Assembly (NCBI RefSeq): GCF_030272615.1
Contig: NC_081413.1
Location: 145,550,476 to 145,614,475, forward strand
Reading direction: 5' to 3'
DNA length: 64,000 bases
Source: Cryptomeria japonica
Lineage: Eukaryota > Streptophyta > Pinopsida > Cupressales > Cupressaceae
Shown here: positions 1 through 11,973 of the stretch, piece by piece
How positions within the stretch are numbered: the first letter of the stretch is position 1
Layout of the letters: every line of letters starts with the position of its first letter
The notes under the pieces: generated by a model
Databases searched by the model: none
What the model saw: only the letters and a program-made list of their open reading frames with translations
Told to the model about the DNA's origin: nothing
Made by a program: the position numbers and the translations under genes

Positions 1-1863
1 AGTAGTGGTAAGTTGGGATAAAAGATCCACAATTCTTGGGGCAAACCCAAAAGCAGTAAGGACTTTCTGTAGAAGAGACCAGTCCACCCTATCATAGGCT
101 TTGGAGAGATCTAGCTTAAGGATGAGACCCTACTTCTTCGCTTTAACAAGAGAGTGAATATTCTCATGAGCAGTAATAATGGAATCAAGAATTTGTCTTG
201 CAGGAACAAACCCATTTTGCTGGTGTTTAATAAAAGCCAGGAGAATAGACAAGAGTCTAGAGGTCAGGACCTTAGATATGATCTTGTAAAAGGAATTGCA
301 GAGGCTAATAGGTTTGAACTTGTCCAGAGAATCAACACCTTGAATCTTGGGGATAAGAGCAATAAAAGTACCATTTATTTCCTTCAAGAGTTTTCTAGCC
401 CCAAAGAATTCCTTAACCCCATTAGCAACATCAGTCCCGATAATGTCCCAAAACTCTTGAAAAAAGAGCATTGGGAAGCCATCAGGACCAGGAGCTTTGT
501 TTCCATCAAAGGAGAAAACAACATTTTTAATTTCTAAGGTGGAAGGAATGGAAGAGAGAAAAACATTATTTTGGGCATCAATGAGAGGAGGAATGTTCTG
601 AAGAAAAGAGGACTGAGCTTCAGCATCCAGACTTTGATCCCTCGAAAGGAGGTCCGAGAAATACCTCTTAGCTTCATTCCTTATTTCATCTTCCTTGACC
701 AACTCCCCATTGTCCACAACTAACTTGTTCATCCTATTGGCAGCTTTATGTTTGATAGTTGACATATGGAAGAATCTTGTATTCCTGTCTCCTTCCTTGA
801 GCCATTTGCATCTTGATCTCTACTTCCAGAACATTTCCTCTTTAGTAATAATATCATGGTAATTCTTAAGAATCTCATTCTCCTCAGCAATAGAAATAGT
901 ACTAAAACCATCCTTCTGGATCTGGTCTTGTATCTCTTTTAGGTTTTCTTGAATTTTACTCTTAGCCTCAAATATATTCCCAAAGCTATTCTTATTCCAG
1001 ATTCAGATGTTGTCCTTCACACTTTTGAGCTTCTTAACCACTTTGAACATTGTCATTCCCTCAACTTGGATACTCCACCATTTTTTAATACACTTTTTAA
1101 TATCAGGGTGAAGAGTTCACATTTTTTCAAATCTAAAGGGATAGTTTTTTCTTCTATTGATCAAATCAGCATTAAAAGTAATTGGAAAGTGATCGGAACC
1201 AACCCAAATATGTGCAGATAAAGAACATAAATACTGACTATACCAATCATCAGAAATAAGAGTTCGGTCAAGGTGCACTTGAATAAGGTCATTACCATTT
1301 CTTCTATTTGTCCATGTGAAATTACAACCCTGTATCTCCAAATCATTAAGAGCTAGAGAATTAATAAAATCCATGAGAGCCATTCTACTTTTCAACTGAG
1401 GCAGGCTGCCTCCAAATTTTTCCTCCTCTTTTAAAGGCATATTGAAATCCCTCATAACCATCCAACTTAGATTTTTGAAACTTTCCCTAGCCTGTTTTAT
1501 CCTTTTCCAAAAAGAGTTTCTAGCCTTTAAGGTATTAGGAGCATAAATGTTTGTGAGAACCCATGAAAAACCATCTTTAAGATGCTCAAATTTAATACAA
1601 GAAAAATTACCTTCCTGAATAAAGACCTGGGCTTTAACAGTGTTAAGATTCTAGATGGTAGCAATGCCTCCAGAAGCACCCTCAGAACTTCCCCCACTAA
1701 TTTTACCATTTTTGAAAAAATTCAAAGATTCAACTTTTTCTCTACTCATTTTGGTTTCTTGAATGAGAAAAATGTCAGGATTTCTATCTCTTATCATATT
1801 CCTAATAATATCATGTTTATGGGGATTCTTTAGACCCCTTAAATTCCAAGAGATTATCTTCAT
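1..1863 (-). pseudogene. LINE ORF2, endonuclease and reverse transcriptase, partial, with five stops
   Basis: Begins at the ATG at 1863 with the apurinic-type endonuclease signature SWNLRGL, then IQETK, and later SDHFPI, which contains a catalytic Asp/His pair of the family. The linker carries KWLKEGDRNTRFFH, typical of plant LINE ORF2. The RT starts with NKAPGPDGFPMLFFQEFW (around 520-465) and reaches motif A (LDLSKAYDRVDW) near position 100, where the window ends. The FADD motif is outside. In-frame stops lie at 1651-1653, 1117-1119, 1003-1005, 820-822 and 130-132, all in one register with no frameshift. The protein would nick target DNA and copy the RNA in place. This copy cannot make a full product. 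The L1 clade assignment rests on the endonuclease type and ORF order. Confidence 0.88.
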
Positions 1864-1898
1864 AGTTACTTACCAATTCCCAGCTCCTTGAGAGTTTT

Positions 1899-3626
1899 CT
1901 AAGTTCCATCAGCTATGTTCTTGCTGGCCTCCATGTCTCTAACTTTGTGATTAGATGGTCGCCCTGGGGAAGAGGAGACGTATCCCACATCAACTTGAGC
2001 TATTCTGCTGGATTTCCTAATCAAGGATATCGAGGGTGTTGCTGCTTTCTTACTCTTGTGTTTAGGCTGCTTCCATTCTATTTCTGACAAAGGAGCCACT
2101 TCCAGATTGTTTAGGATTTTGGAAATTTCATCTTCATTACCCTATTTAGGAGTGCTAGACTCAATTGAAATAATGTTTGCTATTCTTGAATGCTGATTTG
2201 AATCTGAAAGACTCAATCCCAAAATTGCACAGTTTTGGGCTTCTTGTATTTCAAAACTAGGTATGGCTACAGAAGAGTCTGTCCTTTCAACTTGTGGATC
2301 TGGGATCTCACCTTCCTCTGGTTGATAGTCTCTAGCTTCTACTGCCTGATTTTCATATGTGTCATCCACCACTTCATCTTTTTCTTTTGGAGGATCATTC
2401 TGATCATTCAAATCCATTTTTTGCGTAATTTTTATGGGACTAGCTTTGGTTGTTTCATTCCTATCTGCCTCCTGAACAGTGGGACTGAGGATAGAGTTTG
2501 AGGCTTCCTTTTGTTCCCCTAAAGGAGAAAAGCGATTTGGATTTTTTTCCTTATTTTCTATGTTTTTAACTTGCCACACCCTTTTCTCTGGCATATTCTG
2601 GCTTTCAATCTGAGGTTTTAACTGATTAGGCTCTGCCTTTTGCTTTTTCGGACAAGATTTTGCCCAATGACCTACCTTCTTACAATGGAAACAAGCAAAA
2701 GGAATAGTTTCATATTCTATATGTTGCTTCCAAGTTCTTAGTTTTGAAACTAGATCAATCTGTTCCAGCATATCTACCTCAGGGGCTACTCCAACACAGA
2801 ACCTTGCATGGGTTAATCTTCTTTTTGAAGCAGTGACTGGGTCAATAGAGAGAAGCTCACCAAAAGAACTTGCTATTCCAGAGAAGATGCTTTCTGCCCA
2901 ATACTTGAGAGGCAATCCTAGGAGTTTTATCCATACTGGAACCTGCGCCAGAATAGAATCATTCATATTTAATTTCGGATGCCATTTTCTTAGAACCAGG
3001 GTTGTCTTTCCCACCATCCAGGGACTCCCGCACAAGATCTTAACCTTATCTTCTTCACATGAAAAAGAGAAAGACAAAATACCTTTGGGAAGAGCCGAGA
3101 CCTCTACATTTCCTTTTAGTGCCCATTTTTTATTAACAAAGGCCCTAACAACTTCAATATTTGGGCGCGGACCCATAAAATTCCCTACCAAGGAGTTCGA
3201 CATACTGTTGATATTATGGTCCAGAGCCTAGTTAGGGATGGAGATAGCAAACTTACCACCAGAAGGGTCAGAAATGTTCTTAACAAGAGGAAGGGAGGAT
3301 TTACCAGTTGGTCTGGATCCAAAAAGGGAAGACCATTTTTTTCCCTCCCTCCCGTTATCCACGGATTCTACAAGTGGCATAAGCCCCCCATTGGACCCTA
3401 CCCCCAGATGTCCTGAAGAATCCGCTGTCATGGCAAATAGAGTACCACCGGACTGTGAGTCAGCAACCGGAACTAGGAGGTCCAGGGGCTTGTCCTTATC
3501 ATCCATAGGACCAGCACCATTGATCTGGCTGCTCTCACCATTGGAACCAGGGTTCCTGCCTTGATGGAAATTTGAAATTTGAGCTCCTGCTCCTCCCTCT
3601 CCTCCCACTCCTCCTGCATCTCCCAT
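1899..3626 (-). pseudogene. LINE ORF1, gag-like RNA-binding protein with two in-frame stops
   Basis: About 576 codons starting at the ATG at 3626. Residues 1-130 are Gly/Ser-rich. Residues about 145-300 resemble the DUF4283 domain of plant LINE ORF1 proteins. A CCHC zinc knuckle (CFHCKKVGHWAKSC) lies at about residues 311-325, followed by a Lys/Glu/Pro-rich tail. The family binds the element's RNA to form the particle used for target-primed reverse transcription. TAG stops lie at 3228-3230 and 2142-2144. The frame continues unchanged after each, so they are substitutions in one original ORF. Ending at 1899 is inferred, because the tail after 2142 stays open and ends 35 bases before the ORF2 ATG, which is in another frame. 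ORF1 has no cysteine protease or coiled-coil motif that I recognise. Confidence 0.85.
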
Positions 3627-3636
3627 CTTTTATTGC

Positions 3637-4590
3637 ATGTTATCTTTTATTATCTTTTGTGGAAATGACTCTTTATGCAAGAACTTTGGAAATGAAATGT
3701 GCAAAGAATTTGAGATGTCATTAATCAGTGAGATAAAGTATTTTATAGGTTTATATATACTGCAAATGAAAGATGAGATTTTCATTGCTCAATCCAAGTA
3801 CATAAAGGAAAACTTGAAGAAATTTGGAATGGAGGATTCAAAACTAGTAAGTACTCCTATGACTACCAATTGTAAATTATCAAAGAATGATGAATCTACA
3901 TCTGTTGATGAGAGACTTTACCAATCCATGATTGGAAAGATACAATATGTTGTTCACAGTAGACCAGACATAGCACATGCAGTAGGTATAGTTGCAAGAT
4001 TTTCTGCAGATCCCAAGGAAACACACATGACAACAATCAAGAGAATTTTCAGATACTTGAAAGGTACTGAGGATTATGGCTTAGTATATCAGAAAGCAAA
4101 TGAATTTGATTTAAAAGTTTATATTGATGCTGATTGGGCAAGCAACATTGATGACAGAAAAAGCACAAGTGGAGGAGCTTTCTTTTTAGGAGAAAGACTA
4201 GTGAGTTGGCTTAGCAAGAAACAAGGATGTGTTTCATAGTCAACAGTAGAAGCTGAATATGTTGTTGCAGTATTGAATTGTACCAATATAGCATGGATCA
4301 AACAATTGTTGGAAGGTATAAATGAGAAATTTACTGAACCAGTAACTATATTCTATGACAATACTAGTTCCATTAGCATTTCAAAGAATCCTGTTATGCA
4401 CTCTAAGACAAAGCACATCTCTATCAAATATCATTATCTTAGAGAAGAAGTTCAAGAGAAGAAAGTGGTGTTGGAGTATGTTAGCACAAAGGAACAAATC
4501 ACATATATCTTCACAAAGCCATTTCCAAGGGACACTTTTGAGTATCTCAGAAGCAAGTTAGGGGTCCTACCCCTATCTTCTACTCATTGA
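3637..4590 (+). pseudogene. Copia-A pol fragment: RT C-terminus and RNase H
   Basis: Ty1/Copia pol fragment that starts just after the RT YVDD box (IIFCGNDSLC matches the usual IIFGGND segment). It includes the SKYIKENLKKFGMEDS and RPDIAHAV motifs and the RNase H domain with its acidic residues in DADWAS, VEAEY and FYDNTSS. It ends in FTKPFPRDTFEYLRSKLGV, the usual pol C-terminus, with the TGA at 4588-4590. One TAG at 4237-4239 interrupts it. The 5' part of the element is hidden behind or removed by the LINE at 1-3640. The element is Sirevirus-like from the polypurine tracts that follow. The ATG at 3637 may not be Copia sequence, since the junction with the LINE is uncertain to within about 15 bases. 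Confidence 0.9.
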
Positions 4591-4937
4591 CCAAGTTTGG
4601 TGAAAGCATCAATTCAATGAATCTATAGAATATTATGTGTGGATTGATGCTTATTTACACACTTTAGGATATTTTCTAAAGGTGTGCAGGAAAAAAATAC
4701 AGGGAACAGGAATTGAAGACATAATGATCTGATCGAGACTGAGTTGACACATAACAGCAAGGAATTCACTTCTCAGTGGAAGAAAGCATGTTTTAGCTCT
4801 TTTACTTTTTGGCATTGTTGTCAAAGGGGGAGAAGTCTGATGACAGGGGGAGAGCATTTCAAAATCTCACAGCAATCTGAATCTGAATCAGTTAGGTCAA
4901 ATCAATTGGTTTTGCCATCAATGCCAAAGGGGGAGAT
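4591..4937 (+). other. Copia-A 3' untranslated region with several polypurine tracts
   Basis: There is no coding capacity here. Purine tracts of the form AAAGGGGGAGA occur near 4823 and 4926, and a related one (AGGGGGAGAG) near 4845. The last directly abuts the LTR and is the presumed primer for plus-strand DNA. Several tracts before the 3' LTR are, from memory, a hallmark of Sireviruses. Confidence 0.75.
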
Positions 4938-6415
4938 TGTTGGCATTATAATAGACAATAAGAGATTGTTGGCATTTCAATAAGGATATTGAGAAGGTTG
5001 TTGATGATTATGGATATAACTGATTAAGGATGTTTACTGTCTTAATATTATTATTTTGTCATTGATGTCAAGAAATTGATTTTCTAATTCAGTATGATGT
5101 TGCGATATCTTAAGAAGTATGATTTGATGAGTATAAAGATGTCGGTAAAAGACACAGAAAGATTATGATGAATAAGGGGAGAAATAAGTTATTCAATGGG
5201 AAACTATTACCGAGTTAGACAATGATGAGATCATTATGTTTAGATTGTTTTGATATCCTACATATGTTATTGATTGAAAGGTTAATACAATACTATGTTA
5301 CCGAGAAAAGAACCTAGTCAGTAAACCCTAAGGTTATCGCTATCGGTTAATGAAGGTGGAAGGTCTACCGAGTGAAGTTTAGTATTTACCAAGTTGCAAC
5401 CGAGCTGTAATAGAATGCATTAAATGATTAAAAGCATTATTTAATGAAGGAAGTTGATGAGCTAGAATAGATTAAGTGATTGGTATGCCATGCATGAAGT
5501 TTGTTAAAAGAATCTATGGCAATATAAGATCGGCAGAAAGATCTATAGCTTGAGTTGAACCGCAATACCTTAGCACAAGTTCCAAGAAATGTATGCAAGT
5601 TTCAAGGTGAGGTAAAAAGTTTTGAGATCGAAGGATACATTGAACCTGGTCAAGTTTAAAGATCTGATGGCTATGATTGATCATGGGATATGTGATCAAG
5701 GAGATTAAGCGGTTAGCGAATTGTTTATAAATAAGGAACTATTGATAAACAATGCATGCGGGAAAGTGTAAGCACAGGGATGCTACATAGTGATTACCGA
5801 GCACAAAAGCTTGAAGACCTGTTTGATTAATAGAGTATAGAGCCAAGCAGAGGGACAAGTCCTATGACTAGATTATTTTGAGAAAATAAGAATCTGCTTG
5901 AGTATTTTAGATGTGAAGTTGCAGATAGATTTTTATTACTATTATTTTGTAAAGTGACAGAAAATCTCTTAACCGAGTGGACTTAACAGTCTTATTTGTA
6001 AAACCCTCTAGCAAGGTGACATTCTGATTGAGTGTTTGAAACCCTTTAACAAGGTCACCTCTAACAAGGTGAAGATCCTAACAGATCTAAGGGAAACCCC
6101 TTAACCAGGTCACATCTAGCAATGTTCTTGTAATCTTTAACAGGATTTTCTTTTAACCGAGCATACTCTAGAAGATTATATTTCTTAGTGGGTCCGAAAT
6201 CCCACAGTGGTTTTTCCCTATTTGGGTTTCCATGTTAAATCTAGTGTTATGAGTGTTATGATGTTTATATGCTTATGAGTTTGCATGTTTAGCAGTTTTG
6301 GTTATATTGCTGAAGTATATGTTACCGAGGTTGAATCTGTTGTTTTTATGGAAGATTAAGTTTGTATGATTCACCCCCCCCTCTCATCTTGTTAGCTTGG
6401 CATCTGTACTTAACA
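4938..6415 (+). repeat. LTR-A, 3' LTR of Copia-A
   Basis: Begins TGTTGGCATT directly after the polypurine tract and ends CTTAACA. A TATA box (TATAAATA, 5726-5733) fits a U3/R boundary near 5760. The 3' part has the GGTTTTTCCC...GGTTTCCA and TTCACCCCCCCCTCTCA motifs shared by other LTRs in this window. A short duplication of the LTR start (GAGATTGTTGGCAT near 4934 and again near 4962) makes the exact left end ambiguous by 29 bases. Confidence 0.82.
5726..5733 (+). promoter_or_regulatory. TATA box of LTR-A
   Basis: TATAAATA in an AT-rich context about 790 bases from the LTR start. The position fits an LTR promoter; I see no transcript evidence. Confidence 0.5.
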
Positions 6416-6437
6416 ATTAGTATCAAAACTATCAAGG
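6416..6437 (+). other. Degenerate initiator-Met primer binding site after LTR-A
   Basis: ATTAGTATCAAAACTATC directly follows the LTR end and resembles the ATTGGTATCAGAGC site seen after other LTRs here, with several changes. A primer site downstream means this LTR also served as the 5' LTR of another copy, now mostly deleted. Confidence 0.6.
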
Positions 6438-6968
6438 TTGGGCATTATGCATGTTGTGTGCATGGTTGCTAGATATCAAGTTGATCTAAAAGAGAGTCAT
6501 GTCACTATTGTTAAGAGGATATTCAGATACTTGAAGGGAACTATGGACTATGGTTTGTGGTATCTGAGGAATGATGATTTCATGTTGTGTGCTTACACTG
6601 ATGCTGATTGGGCTAGTGATGTTGATGACCAGAAGAGCACTATCGATGGAGCGTTCTTTTTGGGTAAGAAACTAGTTTCATGGGCTAGTAAGAAACAAGA
6701 TTCGGTATCTTTATCTATTGTTTAAGCTGAGTACATTGTTGCTGCTATTAATTGCACTCAAGCAGTTTGGATGAAGCAAATATTGAAATATATTAGAGTT
6801 ATCTATGATGAGCCTATTGTGATATATTATGATAATTCCAGTGCTATAAACATGTCGAAGAATCCAGTGCAACATTCAAAGACTAAGCATATGTCAATCA
6901 AATATCATTTCACATTTATATATTTGAGAGACAAATTAGGGGTATCCACCCCTCCTAATGAGAACTAG
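6438..6968 (+). pseudogene. Copia-B pol remnant: RNase H with internal deletion
   Basis: Copia pol tail in one frame, with a TAA at 6723-6725. It starts at HVVCMVARYQ (normally RPDIMHAV just upstream) and carries the RNase H acidic motifs DADWAS, AEYIVAA and YYDNSS. After IKYHF it jumps to FIYLRDKLGV, so about 30 residues of the usual C-terminus (including the FTKPLP region) are deleted. Everything from gag to the RT is missing between the primer-like site at 6416 and this remnant. It is related to Copia-A but not a recent copy of it, because the two LTRs differ. Confidence 0.85.
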
Positions 6969-7287
6969 ATGCATTGAGTTGCATCAATCCAGTGGATTTC
7001 AGAGCCTTATCCTTTTATCCGAATTGGTGAATTGGTGTTGCTCCTTTGGTGGAGTAGTCTGTGTTTTAGAGGAAGAAATTCCTGAAATTCATGTTTCTAT
7101 TTTGGGAAGAGAGGTTTTGGTTTTCTATTTTGAGATCTTGGGAATTTCTGTCAAAGGGGGGGGAGATCATGTGAAAAACTTCCTTATATGTCTTGATCTT
7201 AGGGGGAGTTTTCTAGAGATATCTTCTTTCTTTTGCATTGACTGCTTTTCACATTCATATATTTCAATCAATGCCAAAGGGGGAGAT
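6969..7287 (+). other. Copia-B 3' untranslated region with polypurine tracts
   Basis: Purine tracts near 7153 (AAAGGGGGGGGAGA), 7200 (TTAGGGGGAG) and 7276 (AAAGGGGGAGA). The last abuts LTR-B. An open frame of 122 codons crosses this stretch but looks like chance. Confidence 0.7.
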
Positions 7288-8540
7288 TGTTGGAGATTGC
7301 TGGAAATTGTTGCTGCTAGGATATGATTTTGTCATTGATGTCAACATATTCCTTTGATTTTCTTTGGTGATTGCAGATTGAGAAGATCTTATGATCCGAT
7401 TTCCAGTTTTGCTTTGCTATCTTGCTGCTTTGCAGAGCTCGGTATTTCCTCCGCTATATTCCAGTGTGATTTGATATTGAGTTGAGATTTTGGGATATTG
7501 TTTGTGATGGTCTTGTGTATCTTTGTTTAAGATGGATCATTATTTGGTGCTCCACAAGTTATCTTTCTTCATGAAAGTTGCTAATTGGTTGTGTTCTTGA
7601 GTTTCAGACATTAATTGATAAAGATTTGATAAGTGGTGTTGGTGCAATTGTTGCTGATGATTCTAATGTACTTTCTAGTGTTTCATAATTGTGTCCTATT
7701 TGTTTTGATAATCTGAAATTGATCCTTGTGTGAGTTATTGGTGGTTTTCATGAACCGGTGATGTTCTTCGTGTTATGCAGTATTTCTGGTGGTGTAGTGT
7801 GTTGCGGCTGATCTTGGCATGATTTTCGGTGGAGTTGTGCATTTGGGAATTTGAATTAGGTCCATATTATGTCATGTAGATTATTGTATTGGTTTGGTAG
7901 TCAATATTTGTGTTATGTGATGTAATTTTGTAATTATGAGTTGAGGGTTTAGCTGACCTTGTTGTCAAGGTTGATGATTTGTATAAATAGGTGATATTGT
8001 CATGTAATTTGTGTGTCATGGTTGTGTCTACATTATCAGAGAGTGGTGTATGTGCGAACAGTGATTCATCCTTCAACATTGTGACTGAGAAGAGATTAGT
8101 GTTGCAAAGAAGACAATTGTACTGAACTAGAACTATAATCAGGCATTTGGAGATGTTATTCTTATAGTTCATTCCTTCCGGATTGTAGTCCAAATCTTGT
8201 TGTAAGTCAGTGACACTTTGCTGAGGGTTGTAGCCTTCTGGGTCATTATCTTTTGAGCAGTGAGCTCTGGGAAGTGTTCTTGAATGCATGTTCATTCCCC
8301 ATTGTAATATTTTCACATACTACTACAAAGTATCATCTTACTATGGGTAGGTTCCCACCATGGTTTTTTCCTTAACCGAGATTTCCACATCAAAATCTTG
8401 GTGTTGTGTGTTGTGCTTTCAATTTACTTAACTTTTTTATTACTCTAGTTTATCGGATTTGTATTTGTGATTAAGTTTGTAGATATGGTGAAGACTGATT
8501 CACCCACCCTCCCAATCTTCTTTTAATGTTGCTGCCAACA
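7288..8540 (+). repeat. LTR-B, 3' LTR of Copia-B
   Basis: Starts TGTTGGAGAT after the polypurine tract and ends GCTGCCAACA, giving the terminal inverted repeat TGTTGG/CCAACA. TATAAATA at 7982-7989 is the likely TATA box. Near 8358 it has the GGTTTTTTCC...GATTTCCACAT motif and near 8500 a C-rich tract. It is not followed by a primer site, so it is a 3' LTR. The sequence is unlike LTR-A except for short shared motifs. Confidence 0.8.
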
Positions 8541-10763
8541 ATGCTTGCCAAAATACCCAAGATAAATAACCTATAAACTACTAACAAATGGAGATAATTC
8601 ATTTTTATAAACATCTATTATACTATGCTAACATTATCATACATCAATGTAACATTATCTAGTTGCATGTACGCATATAACAACATGTACAACACCATAA
8701 TCTATATTACTCAAGCAGATTAAATATCTGTAATCATAAACATAACTCCAAATATACTGTTGCAAACACATCCATTCTCTAGGCTATCTTAATCTCACTA
8801 TTTGACATCATTCTAACATAACACTTATCTATCTAGAAGATAATATTTTATTATTCCCTAACCATTTACTTTTCATGCATGTAGAACAACATTAACACAT
8901 ATGCATATTTCATTCACATGGTAATCTCAATGAAAGCATTTAGAATTCATATAACCATTTAATCCCAATAATATCCTAATTACTCGAATAAGAATCAATG
9001 CAACTAACCTATTCTTTCCATCATTCATTCTAAGCATGACATAACACAATTCCATTCCATAAACACAAATGCAACTCATGTACATATAACAATTCCATTT
9101 CACTTTCTCATAGATCTCATAAACTCATATTACATAATGAACATCTGATACATTAAGGAACTCTTTTTCTAAACACTACATCATATCCTATTAAAATGTC
9201 ATTTATAATTACATATAGATTCCAATTACAAGATGTATAATCTCTTTACATATACGAGCCATCATGATACATTATCTTATTTCCATGAACATAGAAATTA
9301 GCTTTGAAGAACAATCACATGAAGAATCCAAGAATCCACACACGCTACATCCAAGAAGAGGAATGTCCCAATGGAAGAATGCATCAACCACATGACCATG
9401 CGGAACCAAATAGGAACCACCCAATGTGATAGGAGATGACAATGGTTCCAACTCACACTCAAAACCTAAGCTAACACCTAACAACCAAAGGATACAACAA
9501 GACACCACAAGACTCCAACATAAGAAATATAACATAAAATACATCACATGGCTAAATCAAAGCAAATAATCTCCAGAGGCACAAACAAAAAATCAAGGGA
9601 TATGGATAATGGACACATATAGGGAAAGAGTGTCATCACATGCTATCCTAACAATAGAAGGGGCCAAGCCTCACCCCGATAGACATGTGGAACCATCTCA
9701 ACCTTAGAGCCATTCAAGAGAGATTGGTTTACCGCTCCAATAGTCTTCCCAAGATCATCCCGAGTATCCCTCAAGGGAAAGGAGGTGGGGCCAAATCAAT
9801 TATTATCTCATTTAGTGAATTTCTAAATACAAAAACCCACTAATCGATTATTAATATTATCACTTGCAATTACAAGAAAACTCTTCACATGGTTCCATCA
9901 AGACTAGACCCCTTCCTAGAGTCCTAATGCTCAAGACCCTGGTCCACACGTGCAAGAACCCACTCTCCATACCATGGACCAAAACCATAGGGTATAAGTA
10001 CATATCTGAAGAAAATAAAACATTATCATGAAGGCCCAAAAGTGATATAAGAACAGTCACAACAAATTGAGCACAAACTGAGAAAAGAGGACTCTTAAGC
10101 CATACTCATAGAAATAAGGCTTCACCAAATCATCATAAAGAAAAGCCAAACATGAATGCAATCCTTAGAATAGATAAAAATCACATCAAATCCTCAACAA
10201 TGTGGCATAACACATCCCACTGAAGCCATAAAACCAATCCCTCAACAACAAGGCATGCTCCCTCTCATTAGAGCAACATATCGCATATGAAACACCTCAA
10301 CGGTAAGGCATGAACCCTCTTACTGGAGCACAAGAAAGAACATGAAGAACCAAAACACATCAAATACAACTTTGAAAATGTCAACATAGTCTGCAAAAGC
10401 CTCTGGAGAAATTGCAAACCCAACAAGACACTAATCAGGGCTCAAAAATGACTTTTTAGGACCCCCAGAGCAGTCTACCTCTCCCAAAATGCAGAGAAGT
10501 GCTCCTGGATTACAGTGTAAAGCTCTTGGTAGATGCAATGGCAATTTTGGTTGTTTTGGTAGTGATTTTGGGAAATGAGCCAAAATTACAGTATAAACTA
10601 CTCAATTGGATAGGGCACTTGCCCAAATCAATAAAGGGGTAAAATATGACACCCATGACCAACTCAGTATTGAAAATGGTGTTGTTATGGTTGAAATAGT
10701 CAATTGGAAAAAATTTTGTCAAATTTTTTTTTTTGTAGCACAAACACAATGCTTGGGGGAGAC
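8541..10763 (+). other. Unassigned AT-rich stretch without recognisable genes
   Basis: About 2.2 kb in which I find no convincing coding region. The longest open frames (about 90 codons on the minus strand near 9272-9547) lack any motif. The stretch may be host intergenic DNA or an old decayed element. Near its right end a segment of about 40 bases starting near 10672 (AATGGTGTTGTTATGG...CAATTGG) is repeated near 10772 at the start of LTR-C, and CTTGGGGGAGAC just before 10764 looks like a polypurine tract. Confidence 0.4.
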
Positions 10764-11899
10764 TGTTTAAAATGGTGTTGTTGTGGTTAACTAGTCAATT
10801 GGGCAATTTTTTTTGACAAAAACACTTTTTGCAATAGAAACACATATTGAATCTCTCTATCCTATTATATTTAGCATTGTTATTTTGGTCATATGGTATT
10901 CATACATCAGGATGGTGTTGTTGAGCTCCATTTATGCTATGATGTTGTGTTGAGGATTCAGATTTTTGTGTTGGTATGAATCTTCTCTTATTTTAGATTA
11001 CAGAGTGTGTTGGACGGTAGTTGTAGCTTCTTGGTTGTATGCATCTCCACTATATAAATATATATGTGTTATTGTGTTCCATGATGTATGATTTTCCCTC
11101 AAAAAAATATAAATATCTCTTATTCTTCCTTGGTGAAAAAGGTTTCTTGGCTATCTATCTTAACTGTGGCTCCTTTATCAAAACTTCTTCTTCATAATAT
11201 TGTTGACTGTCTTGGCAAGAGTAATCGACATTTCCTCACAACTTGTTGACTTACATTACCATCAATTTTGCTTAGGACAAGTATTATAATATTTGTCTGT
11301 TGTGGTCAAAGTCAGTTATTGGATCGAATAACCATTAGTGGATAACCACCTTGATGACAAGCAAACTATTTTAACAATAAAAGAAGTTGAAATTTGTTGT
11401 TGTTGATGAATGTTTTGAATATAGGTTGCTTGAGAAGATAAATGTGTTAGGAAGAGAAATGAAGTGGTGTTAATGTGTTTCATGCTCTATAATCATTTAT
11501 GTAGTGAAGAAATTGTGATGTATATGTTTTAAATAAAGCTTAACACCAGTGAGGCAACGTATTTGTATGTTAGTGAGACTCTGTAAATTGTGAATTCAGT
11601 GAAAGAACATTGTATCGCTGGGTGAGAAATTCTATTTAAGCCATTGAGGTATTTTGAGAGTGGTTTTTATACCCCAGAGGGTTTTCCACGCATAAATTCT
11701 TGTGTCATCTATTGTGATCATTGTCTTATTATTTAGTGCTCACTTAGATTTGAAAAGTCACAATCTGAAGTTGATTAACAATTCTAAATTACTTGTAATA
11801 TGCATATGTTTGTTTTCTTTGTGTTCGCAAGAAGTAGATGATTTTATATGCCATTTGTCACCGATTCACCCCCCACATCAATGACAAATTTTTCATACA
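10764..11899 (+). repeat. LTR-C, 5' LTR of Copia-C
   Basis: The end is well supported: CATACA followed directly by the primer site at 11900, and a TTCACCCCCCAC tract just before. The start at TGTTTAAAAT is less sure. It follows a polypurine-like GGGGGAGAC, which a 5' LTR would not normally have, so this LTR may have been shared by two tandem copies. A TATA box (TATATAAATA) lies at 11051-11060. Confidence 0.6.
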
Positions 11900-11916
11900 A
11901 TTGGTATTAGAGTAGG
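11900..11916 (+). other. Primer binding site of Copia-C (initiator Met tRNA)
   Basis: ATTGGTATTAGAGTAGG, one base from the usual TGGTATCAGAGC core over its first ten positions, directly after the LTR. Confidence 0.75.
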
Positions 11917-11973
11917 TTCCTTGTACTGGTTTAAACACCTAAGGTTGATCCTATTTTTAGAATACTATTTCTA

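Larger units (their letters stand above)
1..3640 (-). mobile_element. L1-type LINE, 5' part, inserted in Copia-A
   Basis: Non-LTR retrotransposon read on the minus strand. It has ORF1 (3626 down to 1899) with a gag-like domain and zinc knuckle, then ORF2 (1863 down past position 1) with an endonuclease and the start of a reverse transcriptase. The 5' end lies between 3627 and about 3643, where plus-strand Copia coding sequence begins in the middle of an RT domain, so the LINE inserted into that Copia. The 3' half (rest of the RT, poly-A tail) is outside the window. Both frames hold their register over their whole visible length and are broken only by stop codons, seven in all, so this copy is inactive but not ancient. 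The intact 5' end is unusual, since most LINE copies are 5'-truncated. Confidence 0.9.

Noticed and set aside
3228-3564. Plus-strand ORFs over the LINE 5' region
   Set aside because: Antisense to LINE ORF1, whose frame and domains are clear.
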